Positions 33,088-42,835 of a stretch of DNA of 64,000 nucleotides are shown piece by piece. The stretch spans positions 1-64,000 of the forward strand of contig NZ_RSEB01000003.1 of the NCBI RefSeq assembly GCF_003933745.1, read 5' to 3'. The DNA is from Glycomyces terrestris. Lineage in GTDB: Bacteria; Actinomycetota; Actinomycetes; Mycobacteriales; Micromonosporaceae. The notes beneath the pieces are model-generated. The model saw only the letters and a program-made list of their open reading frames with translations, made no database searches and had not been told where the DNA came from. Each line of letters starts with the position of its first letter. Position 1 is the stretch's first letter. The position numbers and the translations under genes were made by a program.

Positions 33088-33877
33088 GCCGCTGATCGAG
33101 TTCGACCGCGTCGACAAGTCCTTCGGGGACCTCAAGGTCCTCGACGAGCTGAGCTTCCGGGTCGACCCCGGCGAGCGCGTGACGCTCATCGGGCCCTCCG
33201 GCTCGGGCAAGACCACGATCCTCAGGCTGCTCATGACGCTCGAGCGGGTGACGCCGAAGGCCGACCCCGAGCGCGACGGCGGCGTCGTCTGGCTCGAAGG
33301 GGAGCCGTACTCGCACATGGAGAAGCGCGGGCGGCTCGTGCCCGCGAACGAGCAGTGGCTGCGCCGCCGCCGCTCCCGCGTCGGCATGGTCTTCCAGCAG
33401 TTCAACCTGTTCCCGAACATGAAGGTGCTCCGCAACGTCACCGAGGCGCAGGTCCACGTCGCCGGCCGCTCCAAGGAGGAGGCCGAGGCGAAGGCGCTCG
33501 ACCTCCTCGACCTGGTCGGCCTCGCCGAGAAGACCGGCGAGTACCCCTCGCGGCTGTCCGGCGGCCAGCAGCAGCGCGTGGCGATCGCCCGCGCGCTCGC
33601 GATGGACCCGGACGTCCTCCTCCTCGACGAGGTCACCAGCGCCCTCGACCCCGAGCTCGTCGCGGACGTCCTCGCGGTCCTGCGCGACGTCGCCGGCTCC
33701 ACGAGCATCACGATGCTGTGCGTGACGCACGAGATGGGCTTCGCCCGCGACGTCTCCGACCGCGTGATGATGTTCGACGGCGGCCGGATCGTCGAGCAGG
33801 GCCCGCCCGAGGCGATGTTCTCCGAGCCGCAAGAAGCCCGCACTCAGGACTTCCTCCGGGCCGTGCTGGCGGAGTAG
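33068..33877 (+). CDS. ehuA: Ectoine/hydroxyectoine ABC transporter, ATP-binding protein
   Basis: This 269-residue ATPase has Walker A GPSGSGKTT, Q-loop VFQQFNLFPNM, signature LSGGQQQR, Walker B VLLLDEVTSALD and H-loop VTHEMGF. An insert between Walker A and Q-loop, with HMEKRGRLVPANEQWLRRRR, is characteristic of EhuA as opposed to general amino acid importers. The start is a TTG at 33068 inside the end of ehuD, supported by GGAG 7-8 bp upstream. It is the last gene of the operon. Confidence 0.82.
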   Translation: MPSPTTEPLIEFDRVDKSFGDLKVLDELSFRVDPGERVTLIGPSGSGKTTILRLLMTLERVTPKADPERDGGVVWLEGEPYSHMEKRGRLVPANEQWLRRRRSRVGMVFQQFNLFPNMKVLRNVTEAQVHVAGRSKEEAEAKALDLLDLVGLAEKTGEYPSRLSGGQQQRVAIARALAMDPDVLLLDEVTSALDPELVADVLAVLRDVAGSTSITMLCVTHEMGFARDVSDRVMMFDGGRIVEQGPPEAMFSEPQEARTQDFLRAVLAE

Positions 33878-33924
33878 GATTGGAGACTCCTCCATCCTTG
33901 GAGAGTGTTAGGGGTGTTCGAGGG

Positions 33925-33953
33925 GGGCGGTCATGAGGGGTTATCGACCGCCC
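33925..33953 (+). terminator. Possible terminator after ehuA
   Basis: GGGCGGTC (33925-33932) pairs with GACCGCCC (33946-33953) across a 13-base loop, followed by TCCTCATTCC. It is a moderate stem without a T run. Confidence 0.4.
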
Positions 33954-34060
33954 TCCTCATTCCTGTCCGGCCGCCGGGCGGCCGCGGCGCCCGCGGGGTG
34001 CGGACGGGTGGCAGAATCAGACTTCGTGTCAGCACCTGATCCACGCCGGGAGACGAGCCG

Positions 34061-34741
34061 ATGAACCTGTTCGGCCGGGGCGAGAACCTCCCCGAAGAGA
34101 CCATCGCGGTGATCGGCCTGGGCCGCTTCGGGTCCGCCGTCGCCGAGTCGCTCACACGGCTGGGCCACGAGGTCCTCGCGATCGACGAGCGGCCCGAGAT
34201 CGTCCAGCGCGCCTCCGAGACCCTCACGCACGTCGTGCAGGCCGACTCGACCGAGTCCGCGGTCCTGGTCCAGCTCGGCATCGGCGAGTTCGACCACGTC
34301 GTGGTCGCGATCGGCACCGACATCGAGGCGAGCGTCCTCACCGTCCTCGCCTGCGAGGAGGCCGGCGTCCGCGAGATCTGGGCGAAGGCCATCAACGCCA
34401 AGCACGGCCAGATCCTCCACCGCACCGGCGCCCACCACGTCGTCTATCCGGAGTGGGCGATGGGCGAGCGGGTCGCGCACCTGGTGAGCGGGCGCATGCT
34501 CGACTTCATCGAGTTCGACGACGGCTTCGCGATCGTGAAGACCAAGGCCCCCACCGAGGCGATCGGGAAGACGCTCGGCGAGTCGCGCCTGCGCTCGAAG
34601 TACGGCGTCACCGTCGTCGGCGTCAAGCAGCCCGGCGAGGACTTCACGTACGCCACCCCCGACACCGTGGTCTCCGAAGGGGACACCCTCATCGTCTCCG
34701 GGGCCACGACCAAGGTCGAGGCGTTCGCGTCCACCACATGA
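34061..34741 (+). CDS. ktrA: Potassium uptake regulatory protein, KtrA/TrkA type
   Basis: This 226-residue protein is the cytoplasmic nucleotide-binding RCK subunit that gates a KtrB-type potassium channel. The Rossmann motif GLGRFG is at 19-24 with an acidic strand end (AIDE). A C-terminal RCK_C domain begins near residue 145. Its stop codon overlaps the channel gene start (ATGA). It is a short KtrA form and not the double-length TrkA. Confidence 0.9.
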   Translation: MNLFGRGENLPEETIAVIGLGRFGSAVAESLTRLGHEVLAIDERPEIVQRASETLTHVVQADSTESAVLVQLGIGEFDHVVVAIGTDIEASVLTVLACEEAGVREIWAKAINAKHGQILHRTGAHHVVYPEWAMGERVAHLVSGRMLDFIEFDDGFAIVKTKAPTEAIGKTLGESRLRSKYGVTVVGVKQPGEDFTYATPDTVVSEGDTLIVSGATTKVEAFASTT

Positions 34742-36084
34742 TCCAGCAGGTCAAGGCGTTCTTCCGCCACCCCGGCCGCCTCATCCCCCTCCTGTTCGTG
34801 GCGGTCATCCTCGCGGGGACGCTGCTCCTCATGCTCCCGGTCGCGCACGTCGGCTCGCGGGCGACGCGCTTCACGGACGCGCTGTTCACCTCCACCTCCG
34901 CGGTGTCGGTGACGGGCCTGGCGGTGCTCGACACGCCCGTCCACTGGTCCTGGTTCGGGCAGTTCGTCATCATGCTGCTGTTCCAGATCGGCGGCTTCGG
35001 GATCATGACGAGCGCGGTCCTCATGGCCCTGCTCGTCACCCACAAGCTCGGGCTGCGCACCAAGCTCGCCACCCGCATGGAGGTCAGCCAGGCCCTCAAC
35101 CTCGGCGACTTCAAGGCGATCCTGCTGCGCACCATCGTGTTCTCGCTCATCGTCGAGGCCGTCGCCGCGCTCGCGCTCGCGCTCCGCTTCTCGGCCCTGG
35201 ACTACGACCTCGGCGCCGCCGTCTGGTACGGCGTGTTCCACTCGGTGAGCTCGTTCAACAACGCGGGCTTCGCGCTGTTCACCGACTCGCTCATGGGCTT
35301 CGCGACCGACCCGTGGATCTGCGTGCCGGTCGCGCTCGCCTCGATCCTCGGCAGCCTCGGCATGCCCGTGATCTACGAGGTGACCCGCCGCCACTGGGGC
35401 CGGCGCCAGTGGTCGGTCCACACCAAGCTCACCCTCATCGGCTCGGGGCTCCTCATCGTCCTCGGCTGGGGCGCCTACCTCGTCATCGAGTGGTCGAACC
35501 CGGCGACGTTCGGCCAGTGGGCCTGGTACGACCGGATCCTGCCGGCGTTCTTCCAGTCGGCGATGGTCCGCGCCAGCGGGTTCAACTCGATCGACATCGG
35601 CGCGATGCGCGAGGACTCGCTGCTCGCCTCGATCATCCTCGCGTTCATCGGCGGCGGCTCCGCCTCGACCGCCGGCGGCATCAAGGTCACCACCTTCTTC
35701 CTGCTGCTCCTGGTGATCTGGGCGGAGGTGCGCGGCGAGCCGGACGTGACCGCGTTCCGCCGCCGCATCGACCCGCCCGTCATCCGCGAGGCGCTCACCG
35801 TCGCCCTCGTGTACGTCGCCTGCAACGCGTTCGGCGTGTTCCTCATGCAGCGCTTCGAGCCCGACATCGACATCACCTCGATCATGTTCGAGGTGACCAG
35901 CGCGTTCGCGACCATGGGCCAGTCCACCGGCATCACCTACGACCTGTCCGAGCCCTCCAAGTGGCTGCTGACGATCGCGATGTACACCGGCCGCGTCGGA
36001 CCGGTGCTGTTCGCCGCGTCGCTGGCTCTTCGTGCACGAAAACGGCTATACCGGTACCCTTCGGCGCGGCCGCTCGTGGGGTGA
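34738..36084 (+). CDS. ktrB: Potassium channel/transporter subunit, KtrB/TrkH type
   Basis: This 448-residue protein belongs to the SKT superfamily of potassium transporters. Four membrane-pore-membrane repeats are visible, with selectivity-filter glycines in SVTGLAV, SFNNAGFAL, RASGFNSID and GQSTGIT. GGGSASTAGGIKVTT is the family gating loop in the third repeat. It is translationally coupled to ktrA. The neighbouring compatible-solute transporter suggests an osmotic adaptation cluster. Confidence 0.93.
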   Translation: MIQQVKAFFRHPGRLIPLLFVAVILAGTLLLMLPVAHVGSRATRFTDALFTSTSAVSVTGLAVLDTPVHWSWFGQFVIMLLFQIGGFGIMTSAVLMALLVTHKLGLRTKLATRMEVSQALNLGDFKAILLRTIVFSLIVEAVAALALALRFSALDYDLGAAVWYGVFHSVSSFNNAGFALFTDSLMGFATDPWICVPVALASILGSLGMPVIYEVTRRHWGRRQWSVHTKLTLIGSGLLIVLGWGAYLVIEWSNPATFGQWAWYDRILPAFFQSAMVRASGFNSIDIGAMREDSLLASIILAFIGGGSASTAGGIKVTTFFLLLLVIWAEVRGEPDVTAFRRRIDPPVIREALTVALVYVACNAFGVFLMQRFEPDIDITSIMFEVTSAFATMGQSTGITYDLSEPSKWLLTIAMYTGRVGPVLFAASLALRARKRLYRYPSARPLVG

Positions 36085-36178
36085 GCCCCGCCTCAACAGC
36101 CACTGTGACGACAAGCGAAGATGGTGTCCAGCACGCCGCAGCGCGGTTCGTCGCCCCCAGGAAAGGACGCCCCCCGAG

Positions 36179-38593
36179 ATGTCCCGTAAAGCCCGGCAGC
36201 GCACCAGTCGCCTCCCCATCCGGATGCAGTTGATGCTGCCGATCGCGGCGGCGCTCATGGGGATGCTGGTGCTCGGGCTGTTCCAGACGGTCAGCGTCTG
36301 GGACGAGTACCAGAACGCGACGGACGCCGAGGTGCTCGCGGGGCTCTCTGCCGACTTGAACGACGCCCTCGAGGCGCACCGCCTGGAGGCGGGCCCGCTG
36401 GTGCAGTCGGTCATCGACGGCGGCGGCGGCATGTTCGACTCCGCGGTGGCCCGCCGCGAGACCGACTTCGCGTTCGACCGGCTCGAGGAGCACACCCCTG
36501 GGGTGACCGCGCGCTTCCCCGACCTCGAGGACGACCTGGAGTCCCTGTTCGCGAAGGCCGGCGAGCTGGACTCGGCCCGCGCGGCCTTCGACCGGCTCGC
36601 CTCGGGCGAGGCGACCTTCGAGGACGAGGACGTCGCCGACGCCTACCTCGTCTACCGGGACGTGGCGAACAAGATCGTGGCGATCGCCGCGATCCTGCCG
36701 CGCCTGGTCGACGACGCCGAGGTCGCCGCGCACCTCGACTCGCTCGCGGCCCTCATGCAGGCCAGCCGGATCGCCGCGGAGATCCAGTTCACCGTCTCGA
36801 CCGACCTGGTGGGCCTCGCGGAGGCGCAGGCGGTCGTGGTCGGGCGCGCCGAGCTGTCGAACGCCGCGTACATGTCGGGGAACTTCGACAGGCAGATCAC
36901 CGAGTTCCAGGCGAACGCGTCGGCCGGCACGAGCGCGGTCTACAAGGAGGCCATGGACGCCGAGCCGATCGAGACCGCGCAGGAGGCCCTCGGGGTGTAC
37001 GTGCGTGGGAACGTCCCGACGATCAGCCCCGAGGACTTCTCGGACGCGCAGGGCGCGATCGTCGCGGCCCTCGACAAGACCCAGCAGTCGGTCCTGGACG
37101 CGATGCAGGACGACGTCGAGGCGATCCGGGACGCGTCCTCGCGGACCCTGCTGACGACGTTCGCGCTGGTGATCGTGCTGGCGCTGACGTCGATCATCTC
37201 GGCGGCGATGCTGGCGCGGCGCATCAGCCTCCGCGTCGACGGCGTCCGCGAGGCGACCCTGACCGCCGCGTACGACACGCTGCCGAAGACCGTGGCCGCG
37301 GTGTCCCAGGCGGCCAACGCGGACGAGGTGGACCGGCTGCTCCAGACCGCGAAGCGCCAGACCGTCATGTCGACCGACTCGCGGTACGCCGACGAGCTCG
37401 ACAGCCTCGCGGAGGCGTTCAGCGCCGCCCACCACCAGGCGCTGCGCCAGACGGCGAACCAGGCGCTGCTGCGCATCGACGTCGAGGCGATGATGAAGAC
37501 GCTCGCCCGCCGCGGCCAGAGCCTCATCCGCCGCCAGCAGCAGGTCATGGAGTCGCTGGTGGAGCAGTCCCCGGACCACGCGGTCCCGGAGGAGTGGCGC
37601 AGCGTCTACCACCTGCTGGCCCGCATGCGCCGCAACGAGGAGAACCTGCTCCTGCTCGCGGGCGGGGACCCGCAGCGCCGCTACAACCACCCGGCGAACC
37701 TCGACACGATCATCCGCGACGCGGTGGCCGAGATCGAGGACGCCGGCCGCGTCGTGGTCGAGAACCAGGTCTCGGCCCGCCTCGAGACGAAGCCCGCCGG
37801 GGACCTGGTGCGCATCCTCGCGGAGCTGCTCGACAACGCGGCCGCGTACTCGCCGCCGACGCAGTCGGTGCGGGTGACCACGCGCCGTTCGGGTTCGGAG
37901 ATCGTCATCTCGATCGCCGACGACGGCATCGGCCTCGCGCCCGAGCCGATGGCCGCGATCAACCGCCGCCTGGCGGAGCCGACCCAGCTGAACTCGGAGC
38001 TGACCGCGACCATGGGCCTCCTGGTGGTCGGGCGGCTCGCCGCCGAGCACTCGGTGAGCGTCCAGCTGCACTCCACGATGGGCAAGGGCACGCTGGCGCT
38101 GGTGCGCATCCCGGCGAGCGCGCACGCGGAGGACCCGGTGGGCCTGTCGCCGGACCAGGGCTCGGCCGCGCGGCTGGCGCTGTCGGCCCGCGCCGCGAAC
38201 CTGCCGGTGACCGGGACGGGCGCGGAGACGGCCGCGCCGAGCGCCGTGGAGCCGATCGTGCCGCGCCCGCGCAAGGCCGGCCCGTCGCCCGAGCCACGTC
38301 CCGTAGCTGGTGGAACACTCAACGGAGGGAAGGCGGCGCAGGCCCCTGCGGGCCCCGCTCCCGAGACGCTGGATGTTACCTTCAGGAAGGTGAACCGAGC
38401 ACTCGAACACTCCGGCAGGACCAACGGCGCCGAACTGCCCCGTCGCGCGCCGGGGTCCCGACTGCTCCCCGGCTCCGTCCCCAGCGCCCGGCCGGGCGGC
38501 GGCGCCGATCTCGACCCGGCGGAGATCCGGGACCGGCTCGCCGGTTTCGCCTCCGGCATCGCGGCGGCCGCCGCGCACGAACAACGCCAATAG
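36179..38593 (+). CDS. Conservon-type sensor histidine kinase (CvnA-like, NIT domain)
   Basis: This 804-residue membrane sensor resembles the CvnA kinases of actinobacterial conservons. A span near 20-37 is followed by an extracytoplasmic helical NIT-type sensor domain and a second span near 322-345. A dimerisation helix with [19 protein letters not shown] follows, then the HATPase domain with N box [20 protein letters not shown] and [12 protein letters not shown]. The last 150 residues are Pro/Ala-rich and disordered. The ATG at 36179 was chosen over an upstream extension that overlaps ktrB. It precedes a roadblock protein, as in conservons, but no DUF742 or GTPase gene follows. Confidence 0.88.
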   Translation: MSRKARQRTSRLPIRMQLMLPIAAALMGMLVLGLFQTVSVWDEYQNATDAEVLAGLSADLNDALEAHRLEAGPLVQSVIDGGGGMFDSAVARRETDFAFDRLEEHTPGVTARFPDLEDDLESLFAKAGELDSARAAFDRLASGEATFEDEDVADAYLVYRDVANKIVAIAAILPRLVDDAEVAAHLDSLAALMQASRIAAEIQFTVSTDLVGLAEAQAVVVGRAELSNAAYMSGNFDRQITEFQANASAGTSAVYKEAMDAEPIETAQEALGVYVRGNVPTISPEDFSDAQGAIVAALDKTQQSVLDAMQDDVEAIRDASSRTLLTTFALVIVLALTSIISAAMLARRISLRVDGVREATLTAAYDTLPKTVAAVSQAANADEVDRLLQTAKRQTVMSTDSRYADELDSLAEAFSAAHHQALRQTANQALLRIDVEAMMKTLARRGQSLIRRQQQVMESLVEQSPDHAVPEEWRSVYHLLARMRRNEENLLLLAGGDPQRRYNHPANLDTIIRDAVAEIEDAGRVVVENQVSARLETKPAGDLVRILAELLDNAAAYSPPTQSVRVTTRRSGSEIVISIADDGIGLAPEPMAAINRRLAEPTQLNSELTATMGLLVVGRLAAEHSVSVQLHSTMGKGTLALVRIPASAHAEDPVGLSPDQGSAARLALSARAANLPVTGTGAETAAPSAVEPIVPRPRKAGPSPEPRPVAGGTLNGGKAAQAPAGPAPETLDVTFRKVNRALEHSGRTNGAELPRRAPGSRLLPGSVPSARPGGGADLDPAEIRDRLAGFASGIAAAAAHEQRQ

Positions 38594-38604
38594 AAAGCAG
38601 CGAG

Positions 38605-39006
38605 ATGGATAGCAAGGACAAGAACGTCGGTGAACTCGACTGGCTCCTGACCTCCTTCGTGGAGAAGGTCCCGGACGTCTCCGAGGCGCTCACGGTGTCC
38701 GTCGACGGGCTGGCCATCGCCGCCTCCCGGGGGCTGTCGACCGACCGGGCCGACCAGCTCGCCGCCATCACCTCCGGGCTCGCGAGCCTGACGACGGGGG
38801 CGGCCAAGGTCCTCGACGCGGGCCGCATCCGCCAGTCCGTCATCGACATGGACGAGGGCGTGCTGCTGCTCATGGCCGTCGGCGACCGGGCCCAGCTCGC
38901 GGTCCTGGCGAACGCCGGCTGCGACCTCGGCCAGGTCGGCTACGAGACCGCCCTGCTGGTGAAGCGGGTGTACGCGGCGCTCGAGCCCGACGCCCGCGGG
39001 ATCTAG
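38605..39006 (+). CDS. Roadblock/LC7-domain protein (CvnB-like)
   Basis: This 133-residue protein has the alpha/beta roadblock/LC7 fold of CvnB proteins: [21 protein letters not shown], then [11 protein letters not shown] and [21 protein letters not shown]. In conservons it works with the CvnA kinase and a Ras-like GTPase. It lies 11 bp after the kinase gene. The usual DUF742 (CvnC) and GTPase (CvnD) genes do not follow; the next gene is ctaD after 224 bp. Confidence 0.92.
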   Translation: MDSKDKNVGELDWLLTSFVEKVPDVSEALTVSVDGLAIAASRGLSTDRADQLAAITSGLASLTTGAAKVLDAGRIRQSVIDMDEGVLLLMAVGDRAQLAVLANAGCDLGQVGYETALLVKRVYAALEPDARGI

Positions 39007-39230
39007 GGCCCGTAGGAGATTGCTCACCCGCGCCGGGCCGCACCCATCGCGGGCCCGCGCGGGGGAATCCGCCGCAGTGATCCGCCGCGTATTCGACCTG
39101 CGACAACCACGGAACGCCCATCGCCCGGTCACGCTCCGCCACGCCGCTGGGGCTGCGCCCCTCCGCGTCGGCGGCGTTTCGCGGGGCTATGCTGCGTTCG
39201 CTACCTGGAAATGAATCTGGAGGCCCACAG

Positions 39231-40907
39231 GTGACCACGGTTGAGCCCAAGCTTGAGCCAACGCCGATCGTCGCGCGTCCCTGGCCGGTGCGCCGTGAGC
39301 CGAAGGGCTCCTGGCTCGCCCGCACGCTCCGCACGACCGACGCCAAGCAGATCGGCCTGCTCTATTTCGTGACGTCGTTCGCGTTCTTCGCGATCGGCGG
39401 CATCCTGGCCCTGCTGATCCGCGCCGAGCTGTTCCAACCCGGCCTCCAGATCGTGTCCTCCGAGCAGTTCAACCAGCTGTTCACGATGCACGGCACCATC
39501 ATGCTGCTGATGTTCGCGACCCCGATCGTGTTCGCGTTCGGCAACTACCTGGTGCCCTTGCAGATCGGCGCGCCGGACGTCGCGTTCCCGCGCCTGAACG
39601 CGTTCGCGTACTGGCTGTACCTGCTCGGCTCGACCCTCGCGGTCGCCGGCTTCATCACCCCGGGCGGCGCGGCGTCCTTCGGCTGGTTCGCGTACCAGCC
39701 GCTGTCGAACGCCGTGAACTCCCCCGGGATCGGCGCGGACATGTGGTTCGTGGGCCTGGGCATCTCCGGTGCGGGCACGATCCTCGGCGCGGTCAACATG
39801 ATCACCACGATCGTGACGATGCGCGCGCCGGGCATGCTCATGTTCCGGATGCCGATCTTCACGTGGAACATCCTGATCACCAGCCTGCTGATGATCCTGG
39901 TCTTCCCGATCCTGTTCGCCGCGCTCCTCGCCGTCATGGCCGACCGCCAGCTCGGCGCGCACGTCTTCGACTCGGAGACCGGCGGCGCGATCCTGTGGCA
40001 GCACCTGTTCTGGTTCTTCGGCCACCCCGAGGTGTACATCGTGGCGCTGCCGTTCTTCGGCATCGTCTCCGAGATCTTCCCGGTGTTCAGCCGCAAGCCG
40101 ATCTTCGGCTACAAGACCCTGGTCGCGGCGACGCTCGCGATCGCGGGCCTGTCGATGGCCGTGTGGGCGCACCACATGTACGCGACCGGCGCGGTCATGC
40201 TGCCGTTCTTCTCGCTCATGACGTTCCTGATCGCGGTCCCGACCGGCGTCAAGTTCTTCAACTGGATCGGCACGATGTGGAAGGGCCAGCTGACCTTCGA
40301 GGCCCCGATGCTGTTCAGCATCGGCTTCCTGGTCACGTTCCTCCTCGGCGGCCTCTCGGGCGTCCTGCTCGCCAGCCCGCCGGTGGACTTCCACGTCTCC
40401 GACTCCTACTTCGTGGTCGCGCACTTCCACTACGTGCTGTTCGGCACGATCGTGTTCGCGGTCTACGCCGGCGTGTACTTCTGGTTCCCGAAGGTCGCCG
40501 GGCGCATGTACGACGAGCGCCTCGCGAAGGTCCACTTCTGGCTGACGTTCATCGGCTTCCACACCACGTTCCTGGTGCAGCACTGGCTCGGCGCCGAGGG
40601 CATGCCCCGCCGGTACGCCGACTACCTCCAGTCCGACGGCTTCACGACGCTGAACATGATCTCGACGATCGGCGCGTTCGTGCTCGGCCTGTCGACGCTG
40701 CCGTTCATCTGGAACCTGTTCAAGTCCTGGAAGGCCGGGCGCGTGGTCGAGACGAACGACCCGTGGGGCTACGGCGGCTCGCTCGAGTGGGCGACCAGCT
40801 GCCCGCCGCCGCTGCGGAACTTCGACCGCCTCCCGCGCATCCGCTCGGAGCGCCCCGTCTTCGACGAGAAGTGGGGACACCTGGTCAAGGAGGTCAAGGG
40901 CCACTAG
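39231..40907 (+). CDS. ctaD: Cytochrome c oxidase subunit I
   Basis: This 558-residue protein is the haem-copper oxidase subunit I of the aa3 type. Twelve spans are expected. Visible ligand motifs are FTMHGTIML (low-spin haem His), FGHPEVY (CuB His and cross-linked Tyr), AHHMY (CuB His pair) and HFHYVLF (haem a3 and haem a His). The GTG at 39231 has GGAGG 8 bp upstream; the frame further upstream has no such signal. No other oxidase subunit gene lies nearby, so it stands alone, ended by a strong terminator. Confidence 0.96.
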   Translation: MTTVEPKLEPTPIVARPWPVRREPKGSWLARTLRTTDAKQIGLLYFVTSFAFFAIGGILALLIRAELFQPGLQIVSSEQFNQLFTMHGTIMLLMFATPIVFAFGNYLVPLQIGAPDVAFPRLNAFAYWLYLLGSTLAVAGFITPGGAASFGWFAYQPLSNAVNSPGIGADMWFVGLGISGAGTILGAVNMITTIVTMRAPGMLMFRMPIFTWNILITSLLMILVFPILFAALLAVMADRQLGAHVFDSETGGAILWQHLFWFFGHPEVYIVALPFFGIVSEIFPVFSRKPIFGYKTLVAATLAIAGLSMAVWAHHMYATGAVMLPFFSLMTFLIAVPTGVKFFNWIGTMWKGQLTFEAPMLFSIGFLVTFLLGGLSGVLLASPPVDFHVSDSYFVVAHFHYVLFGTIVFAVYAGVYFWFPKVAGRMYDERLAKVHFWLTFIGFHTTFLVQHWLGAEGMPRRYADYLQSDGFTTLNMISTIGAFVLGLSTLPFIWNLFKSWKAGRVVETNDPWGYGGSLEWATSCPPPLRNFDRLPRIRSERPVFDEKWGHLVKEVKGH

Positions 40908-40920
40908 CCCCGGACCACTG

Positions 40921-40953
40921 AAAAGCCCGCCGGCGCCGCGCCGGCGGGCTTTT
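40921..40953 (+). terminator. Terminator of ctaD
   Basis: A perfect 15-bp stem (40921-40935 with 40939-40953) with a CCG loop ends in TTTT. It begins 13 bp after the ctaD stop codon. Confidence 0.92.
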
Positions 40954-41001
40954 CGCCGCCTGGACTACCGCTGCCGCGGCGGCGTCACTAGGATCGGTGA
41001 C

Positions 41002-41556
41002 ATGAGCCGGGCACTGATCGTGGTAGACGTCCAGAACGACTTCTGTGAAGGCGGGTCGCTGCCCGTCGCGGGCGGCGCCGCGGTCGCGGCGGCCGTCACG
41101 GAACTCATCAAGGCCGCCCCGGGCCGGTGGGACCACGTGGTCGCCACCCGGGACTGGCACATCGACCCGGGCCTGCACTTCTCGGCCGAACCGGACTTCC
41201 GCGACTCGTGGCCGCCGCACTGCGTGGTCGGCACCGCCGGGTCGGCGTTCCACCCCGACTTCGACCACACGCTCGCCGAGGCCGTGTTCGACAAGGGCGC
41301 GTACGAGGCCGCGTACTCGGGCTTCGAGGGCTCCTCGGGCGAGACGGGCCTGACGGAGTGGCTGCGCACCCGCGACGTGGACGCGGTCGACGTCGTCGGG
41401 ATCGCCACCGACCACTGCGTGCGCGCGACCGCGCTCGACGCGGCCGCCGAGGGCTTCACGACGACGGTGCTCCTCGACTACACGGCCGCGGTCGCGGAGG
41501 AGACGAAGGCGAAGGCCCTGGAGGACTTCGAGCGCGCGGGCGTGGCGGTCAAATAA
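41002..41556 (+). CDS. pncA: Nicotinamidase (pyrazinamidase)
   Basis: This 184-residue cysteine hydrolase converts nicotinamide to nicotinate in NAD salvage. The catalytic triad D9 (VDVQNDF), K98 (FDKGAYEAAYSGFEG) and C139 (ATDHCVRATA) is present. D51, H53 and H59 (RDWHIDPGLHF) are the expected metal ligands. The ATG has AGGA about 8 bp upstream. It is a single-gene unit between two strong terminators. Confidence 0.95.
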   Translation: MSRALIVVDVQNDFCEGGSLPVAGGAAVAAAVTELIKAAPGRWDHVVATRDWHIDPGLHFSAEPDFRDSWPPHCVVGTAGSAFHPDFDHTLAEAVFDKGAYEAAYSGFEGSSGETGLTEWLRTRDVDAVDVVGIATDHCVRATALDAAAEGFTTTVLLDYTAAVAEETKAKALEDFERAGVAVK

Positions 41557-41563
41557 ACCGTTC

Positions 41564-41602
41564 GGGCGGCGGGCCGGGGCGATGCGCCCCGGCCCGCCGC
41601 CC
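41564..41602. terminator. Bidirectional terminator
   Basis: A perfect 18-bp GC-rich stem (41564-41581 with 41585-41602) with an ATG loop lies between convergent genes, 7 bp from each stop codon. Confidence 0.85.
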
Positions 41603-41608
41603 GCCCCG

Positions 41609-42835
41609 TCAGGTGACGTCGTCGACGATGAGCGACATGTTCCCGTAGTCGTTCGAGCCGTCGTAGTCGAAGGCGAACCCGTCCACGCCGTACATGGGCG
41701 TCCGGACCCGCACCTCGAGGTACGCGCCGCCCGCCTGGGCGTCGCCGCTCCACTCGTCGAACGGCGCCGGATCGACCGTCCACTCCTCGGTCACGGACTC
41801 CCCCGCCTCCAGCGCGGCGTACTCCTCGACGACCCGGTAGTCCTCGGTGCAGCCGGGCAGGCCGTCGACCTCCTCGACGGTGAGCGCCGCATCGGCGCAC
41901 GCCGTGAGCGCGAACCCCTGGGACTCGTGGTCGCCGGTGTTCGTGATCGTGACCGCGGCCGTCCACGTGCCGTCCCCGTTGTCGGTCTTCTCGACCTCGA
42001 CGGCGAGGTCGGCGATCCCCCACTTGTAGGCCGAGTCGGTGACGTCCTCGAGCTCGGCGCCGGTGCGGTACCGGAAGATCTCGTAGTCGAGCGGCCCCTG
42101 GTGGTCGGTGCCGTGGGGCTCGGGGACGAGCAGGAGCACCCCGGTGACGGCGGCCGGCGCGATGTCGATCAGCGGGAACGAGTCCAAGGTGCCGAGCGCG
42201 ATCTCCTCGGTGACCTCCCAGCCGCCGTCCCCGTCGCCGGCGACGGACACCGCCTGGGTGAGCATCCCGTCGCCGGGGGCGCAGCCGAAGAGCGCGACCG
42301 CCTCGACCGGGCCGCCCTCCTCGAGCGTCGTCTGCACCAGCTTGAGGAGCCGGACGCTCCCGTCGCCGTACCCGGCGCCCGCCGCGTCGCTGATCGTCGC
42401 GGGCCCGGTCGGGCAGATGTCGTTCAGGCTCCCCTCGCCGGGGAAGAACTCGGGCAGCTCGATCTCGGCGCCGACGAGGTCGCCGAACGTCGGGAGGACC
42501 GGCTGGTCGAGGCCGGTCTCCTGGCCTTCGGGGACGCTGTTCGACCCGGCGCCGCCGTCCTCGGCGGGCGTGGTCTCCCGGGAGGTCGTCTCGTCGGTGG
42601 TCTCCTCGGCCGGGGACGGGTCGACCTCGTCGCCGTTGGACTCCTGGAGCCACCAGGCGGCGGGCACGGCCACGATGAGGGCGGCGAGCGCGGCCGCCAG
42701 GGCGCCCTTCGTGGCCCGGCGCCGGCGCACCCGGCCGTGGATCACGGCGGAGTCGACGGGGTCGACCATGAGCTCGGCGGTGTGCGCGAACTCCGCGAAG
42801 GCCTCTTCGAAGAGGTTCTCGTCTGGCGTGCTCAT
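41609..42835 (-). CDS. Membrane protein coupled to an ECF sigma factor
   Basis: This 408-residue protein has a cytoplasmic N-terminus of about 45 residues, one span near 46-63 (ALAAALAALIVAVPAAWWL), a Glu/Thr-rich linker, and an extracytoplasmic region of about 300 residues with four cysteines and Ig-like or CARDB-like repeats (TITNTGDHE). Its ATG overlaps the stop codon of the sigma factor gene, so the two are coupled. Position and topology fit a cognate anti-sigma or sensor partner. However, the zinc-binding HxxxCxxC motif of typical anti-sigma factors is absent, so that role is inference. Confidence 0.82.
   Translation of the reverse strand: MSTPDENLFEEAFAEFAHTAELMVDPVDSAVIHGRVRRRRATKGALAAALAALIVAVPAAWWLQESNGDEVDPSPAEETTDETTSRETTPAEDGGAGSNSVPEGQETGLDQPVLPTFGDLVGAEIELPEFFPGEGSLNDICPTGPATISDAAGAGYGDGSVRLLKLVQTTLEEGGPVEAVALFGCAPGDGMLTQAVSVAGDGDGGWEVTEEIALGTLDSFPLIDIAPAAVTGVLLLVPEPHGTDHQGPLDYEIFRYRTGAELEDVTDSAYKWGIADLAVEVEKTDNGDGTWTAAVTITNTGDHESQGFALTACADAALTVEEVDGLPGCTEDYRVVEEYAALEAGESVTEEWTVDPAPFDEWSGDAQAGGAYLEVRVRTPMYGVDGFAFDYDGSNDYGNMSLIVDDVT

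Noticed and set aside
34650-35421. Minus-strand frame of 325 codons opposite ktrA-ktrB
   Set aside because: It is rich in Arg, Glu, Asp and His without domains, an antisense shadow of the potassium transporter genes.
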